Origin: Myxococcales bacterium
Lineage (GTDB): Bacteria; Myxococcota_A; Polyangia; Haliangiales; Haliangiaceae
Length of the DNA: 33,379 bases
NCBI GenBank assembly: GCA_028287115.1
Contig: JAQBQF010000055.1
Span: forward strand, 1-33,379
Direction: 5' to 3'
Shown: piece after piece, positions 30,974 through 33,379 of the stretch
How the letters are laid out: every line of letters begins with the position of its first letter
Position numbering within the stretch: the stretch's first letter is position 1
Notes under the pieces: generated by a model
Database searches by the model: none
Seen by the model: only the letters and a program-made list of their open reading frames with translations
Told to the model about the DNA's origin: nothing
Translations under genes and position numbers: made by a program

Positions 30974-31780
30974 TTGCGACTCAACAAATACCTGAGCGAG
31001 AGCGGCGCGTGCTCGAGGCGCGAGGCCGACACCTTCATCTCCGAGGGGCGGGTCACCGTCAACGGAGTGCCCGCCGCGCTCGGAACACAGGTCGCGGAAG
31101 GCGACGACGTGCGCCTCGACGGCGATCAGGTCGGGACGGCTCGCAAGAAGGTCCGGCCGGTCTACATCGCGCTCAACAAACCGGTCGGCATCACGTGCAC
31201 GACCGAGCGCCACGTCGAAGGCAACATCGTCGACTTTGTCGATCATCCCGAGCGCGTGTTTCCGATCGGCCGCCTCGACAAGGACTCCGAAGGCCTGATC
31301 CTGCTCACCAACGACGGCGACATCGTCAACGAGGTGCTGCGCGCCGAGCACAACCACGAGAAGGAGTACGTCGTCGCCGTCGATCGCACGATCACGCCAG
31401 AATTCATCGCGGGGATGGCCGGCGGCGTCAGGCTGTCGGACGCGACGACGAAGCGATGCAAGGTCGAGAAGCTCGGTCCGAAGGTGTTTCGGATCACGCT
31501 CACGCAGGGGCTCAATCGGCAGATCCGACGGATGACCGAAGCGTTTGGATTCACCGTCGAGGCGCTCCAGCGCGTGCGCATCATGCACATCAACCTCGGT
31601 CAGCTTCCGATCGGCCGATGGCGCAACTTGACGGCGCAAGAAGTCAGCGCGCTGTTTCCTCGTAGCGAAAAGCCCGTGCAACGCCCGCAGCAGCTCAAAC
31701 GCCCTGCCGGGCCACCGCCGCGGCACGGCTCCGGACGGCCCGCGCATCAGCGTCAAGGTCAACGCCGCGGACGCGGTTAG
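30974..31780 (+). CDS. RluF/RluB-type 23S rRNA pseudouridine synthase
   Basis: A 268-residue RsuA-family enzyme converting uridine to pseudouridine in rRNA. An S4 RNA-binding domain occupies residues 1-48 (RLNKYLSESGACSRREADTFI). The catalytic block is FPIGRLDKDSEGLILLTND with Asp102. NRQIRRMTEAFGF and LQRVRIMHINLG are the RluF/RluB subgroup signatures. The last ~40 residues are basic and disordered (Arg/Gln/Pro/Gly). The start is TTG 30974 with GGGG upstream at 30955-30958; no ATG fits. It is divergent from the radical SAM gene (62-base gap) and followed 2 bases later by a small membrane protein gene. Confidence 0.9.
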   Translation: MRLNKYLSESGACSRREADTFISEGRVTVNGVPAALGTQVAEGDDVRLDGDQVGTARKKVRPVYIALNKPVGITCTTERHVEGNIVDFVDHPERVFPIGRLDKDSEGLILLTNDGDIVNEVLRAEHNHEKEYVVAVDRTITPEFIAGMAGGVRLSDATTKRCKVEKLGPKVFRITLTQGLNRQIRRMTEAFGFTVEALQRVRIMHINLGQLPIGRWRNLTAQEVSALFPRSEKPVQRPQQLKRPAGPPPRHGSGRPAHQRQGQRRGRG

Positions 31781-31782
31781 CC

Positions 31783-32304
31783 GTGACCCGAATCGCCGTC
31801 GCTGCTGCCGCGCTGCTCGCGATCGGGATCGCACTCTACGTGCTCGTCCGCCGCGGCAGCGAGCCCGCCGCGACCACCACCGCCGTGATCGTCCATGCGG
31901 CACCTCCCGATGCCCGCATGGCGATGCCCGCGGTGACCGCGGATGCGACCCGCGACGCGGTCGAGCCACCCACCGCCGCGGCCACGGCCGCCCGCGAAGA
32001 ACGCACGACGGTGCTCGCCTCCGTCCGTGACTCCGGAGAAGCGCACGAGTCCTGGGAGGCCCAGGGCACGTCGCTGCTCCGTGCGTTCGAGGGCCAAGGC
32101 ACGGTGTCCGACGTCGGTTGTTATGTCGCCGGCTGTGGCGCGACCCTGACGTTTCGATCGCAGGCCGCGTATCAGCGAGCGCTCGACGACATCACCGCCT
32201 CGGCGGCGTATCGCGAGTGGACCGGAGGCAAGCGATTGACGAGTCCGGAGATCGCGGCGGACGGCAGCGTCAGCGTCGCGCTCGTCCTGTATCGCCCGGA
32301 CTGA
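31783..32304 (+). CDS. Membrane-anchored protein of unknown function
   Basis: A 173-residue protein starting at GTG 31783, two bases after the RluF-like stop, so the two genes form an operon. One N-terminal transmembrane segment (IAVAAAALLAIGIALYVLV, then RR) is followed by a Thr/Ala/Pro linker (~28-75) and a small domain of about 90 residues with the pair VGCYVAGC, probably a disulfide, and an ordered end (YQRALDDI, REWTGGKR, VSVALVLYRPD). The topology suggests a periplasmic domain. I recognise no family. Confidence 0.65.
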   Translation: MTRIAVAAAALLAIGIALYVLVRRGSEPAATTTAVIVHAAPPDARMAMPAVTADATRDAVEPPTAAATAAREERTTVLASVRDSGEAHESWEAQGTSLLRAFEGQGTVSDVGCYVAGCGATLTFRSQAAYQRALDDITASAAYREWTGGKRLTSPEIAADGSVSVALVLYRPD

Positions 32305-32321
32305 TCACGCGAAGCTCACGC

Positions 32322-32345
32322 CGGCGCGCTCGCGATCGCGCGCCG
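32322..32345. terminator. GC-rich stem-loop between converging genes
   Basis: CGGCGCGC (32322-32329) pairs perfectly with GCGCGCCG (32338-32345) around an 8-base loop. It lies in the 57-base gap between two converging stop codons (32304 and 32362), where a bidirectional terminator is expected. No T-run follows on either strand, so function is inferred from position and stem strength. Confidence 0.4.
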
Positions 32346-32361
32346 CGATGCTCGCAATCGA

Positions 32362-33249
32362 TCAGAGCGCGCTGAGCCGCGCTTCGAGATCGCGGAGCTC
32401 GGCATCCTGAAGGTCGTCGGGAATATTGTCGGCGCGGATCTGTTCGATCGCGGCCTGCAGGTGCCGGCGCCTCGCAACCGGGCTCGCGATCGCGGCGAGC
32501 TTGTCGAGCACCGGGGCCAGCTCGAGGCGGCTCGACGCCGTGATCAGGTCCTTGCGATCTTGTGGTTCGACGACGATCTCGAGGGCACGCTGCAGCGCGT
32601 TGCGACGCTCGACGCGGCCTTTGTGACCCTCGATCCGAGTGATCCATTCGCGCGCGGTGAGCGGCGGCGGAATCACCATCGCGGGAGCGGCGGGCGTCGG
32701 CACCGCCAGGCGCGCGAACTTGTAGCCCTCGAGTAGCTTGCGTAGCTCGGCGCTCGGGTTGCTCAAGACCTTCGTGTTCTGCTCGGCGAACCGCGCCGTG
32801 TAGGTCGGTGATTCGAACTTGAACGAACGGACCTCTCCGGACCATCCGTAATACGCGACCGACTTGCCCGACGAGGCGCATGCTTCGCCGCAACCGGCCT
32901 GCGCCGATGAGCGCAACGTCGACGCGAGAACCACCGCGATCGGAACCGCGGCGAGAAAGATCAGCAGGCCAAACACGAGCTGGACCGCGATCGTCACCAC
33001 GACCGCCGCGACGATCGCGAGCAGCATCACGACCGCGGACGTGAGCCCGGCCGACTCGAATCGCTTCGCGTGATCGACGCACATCGTGCAGTACGGGAAC
33101 ACGAGCCCGTGCGCGCCCGCGGGACGCTTCTTTCCCGGCGCGCGGCTCTGGCCAACGACCATTTCGGTGTCGGGCACGGCGCCGCAGCACGGGCATTCGA
33201 ACGGTACCGCGAATTTGCGCGCGGCGACCTCGACGATGACCCCACTCAT
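32362..33249 (-). CDS. Zinc-ribbon membrane protein of unknown function
   Basis: A 295-residue protein. The first 60 residues hold two Cys pairs (CPCC at 19-22 and CTMC at 54-57), a zinc-ribbon arrangement near the N-terminus. Two closely spaced hydrophobic segments (~69-88 and 91-110) form a hairpin in the membrane, so both ends should face the cytoplasm. The C-terminal ~160 residues are charged and helical. No known family could be assigned. ATG 33247-33249 is preferred since it leads directly into the ribbon domain; upstream codons add only low-complexity residues. Confidence 0.65.
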   Translation of the reverse strand: MSGVIVEVAARKFAVPFECPCCGAVPDTEMVVGQSRAPGKKRPAGAHGLVFPYCTMCVDHAKRFESAGLTSAVVMLLAIVAAVVVTIAVQLVFGLLIFLAAVPIAVVLASTLRSSAQAGCGEACASSGKSVAYYGWSGEVRSFKFESPTYTARFAEQNTKVLSNPSAELRKLLEGYKFARLAVPTPAAPAMVIPPPLTAREWITRIEGHKGRVERRNALQRALEIVVEPQDRKDLITASSRLELAPVLDKLAAIASPVARRRHLQAAIEQIRADNIPDDLQDAELRDLEARLSAL

Positions 33250-33347
33250 GAAGTGATTCTCGCATCGTTCCGCGATGCGGTGTACCGGAGGCGAGGATGA
33301 AAGCATGGCGCCTCCTGTGCAGGGTCCCCGAGCGGAAGGAGACCGAC

Positions 33348-33379
33348 ATGAAGGACAACGATCAGAAGGTCATCGATCA
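33348..33379 (+). CDS. Start of a gene cut by the right edge
   Basis: ATG 33348 with GGAAGGAG at 33334-33341 begins MKDNDQKVID. It is open to the window edge. An ATG at 33297 is in the same frame and also has a strong ribosome site (GGAGG at 33287-33291), which would add 17 residues (MKAWRLLC...). Too short to identify. The gene is divergent from the zinc-ribbon membrane protein. Confidence 0.6.
   Translation, partial: MKDNDQKVID

Overview
The window is very GC-rich (third codon positions mostly G or C) and densely coded on both strands, with 32 complete and one partial protein-coding genes. I see no rRNA, tRNA, CRISPR array, insertion sequence or prophage. The mix suggests a myxobacterium-like chromosome (Myxococcota, perhaps Haliangium/Kofleriaceae-like): about ten lipoproteins, an IgGFc-binding-protein-like lipoprotein, a DUF2341/LamG lipoprotein with a GCGRLGF-type start, a membrane-anchored Ser/Thr kinase, a type III polyketide synthase and many one-gene signalling modules. 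That placement is inference from gene content.

Layout. 1-5343: an ABC-F ATPase (uup), a cold-shock protein with a strong intrinsic terminator, an alkaline-phosphatase-superfamily lipoprotein and a TIGR03118-type propeller lipoprotein. 5559-7450: a two-gene operon of a zinc alcohol dehydrogenase and a membrane/SRPBCC protein whose SRPBCC core looks internally deleted. 7704-9404: IgGFc-binding-like lipoprotein. 9530-11912: a type III PKS translationally coupled to a membrane-domain/UbiG-like methyltransferase fusion whose last codons appear frameshifted. 11991-14985: a lipoprotein with a HELIE motif, an exported one-Cys MsrA and a DUF2341/LamG lipoprotein. 14986-16400: zinc-finger DnaJ coupled to a CbpM-like modulator. 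16720-20372: Gly/Ser-rich lipoprotein, SelO, a small zinc-ribbon protein, a TrmN6-like tRNA methyltransferase and SlyX. 20489-24945: single-domain response regulator, a Methyltransf_32-type enzyme, a Ser/Thr kinase with an integral-membrane N-terminus, an esterase-like lipoprotein and a small lipoprotein. 24951-26543: RIO-type kinase with a long 39-bp-repeat-encoded tail. 26876-28563: a coupled sensor/response-regulator pair with a degenerate sensor. 28560-33249: small secreted protein, radical SAM protein, RluF-like pseudouridine synthase and two membrane-associated unknowns. The right edge cuts a new gene.

Operons supported by 4-base or smaller overlaps are ADH/SRPBCC, PKS/methyltransferase, dnaJ/cbpM and sensor/regulator. 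The other genes are mostly single units in alternating orientation. Seven of nine tail-to-tail gene pairs have 5 bases or less between stop codons or overlap outright, so conventional terminators cannot fit between them. No single large novel system is evident. The best leads are the PKS/membrane-methyltransferase fusion with its frameshifted tail, the gutted SRPBCC protein, the sensor without a recognisable phospho-acceptor, the repeat-tailed RIO kinase and the zinc-finger DnaJ/CbpM coupling.
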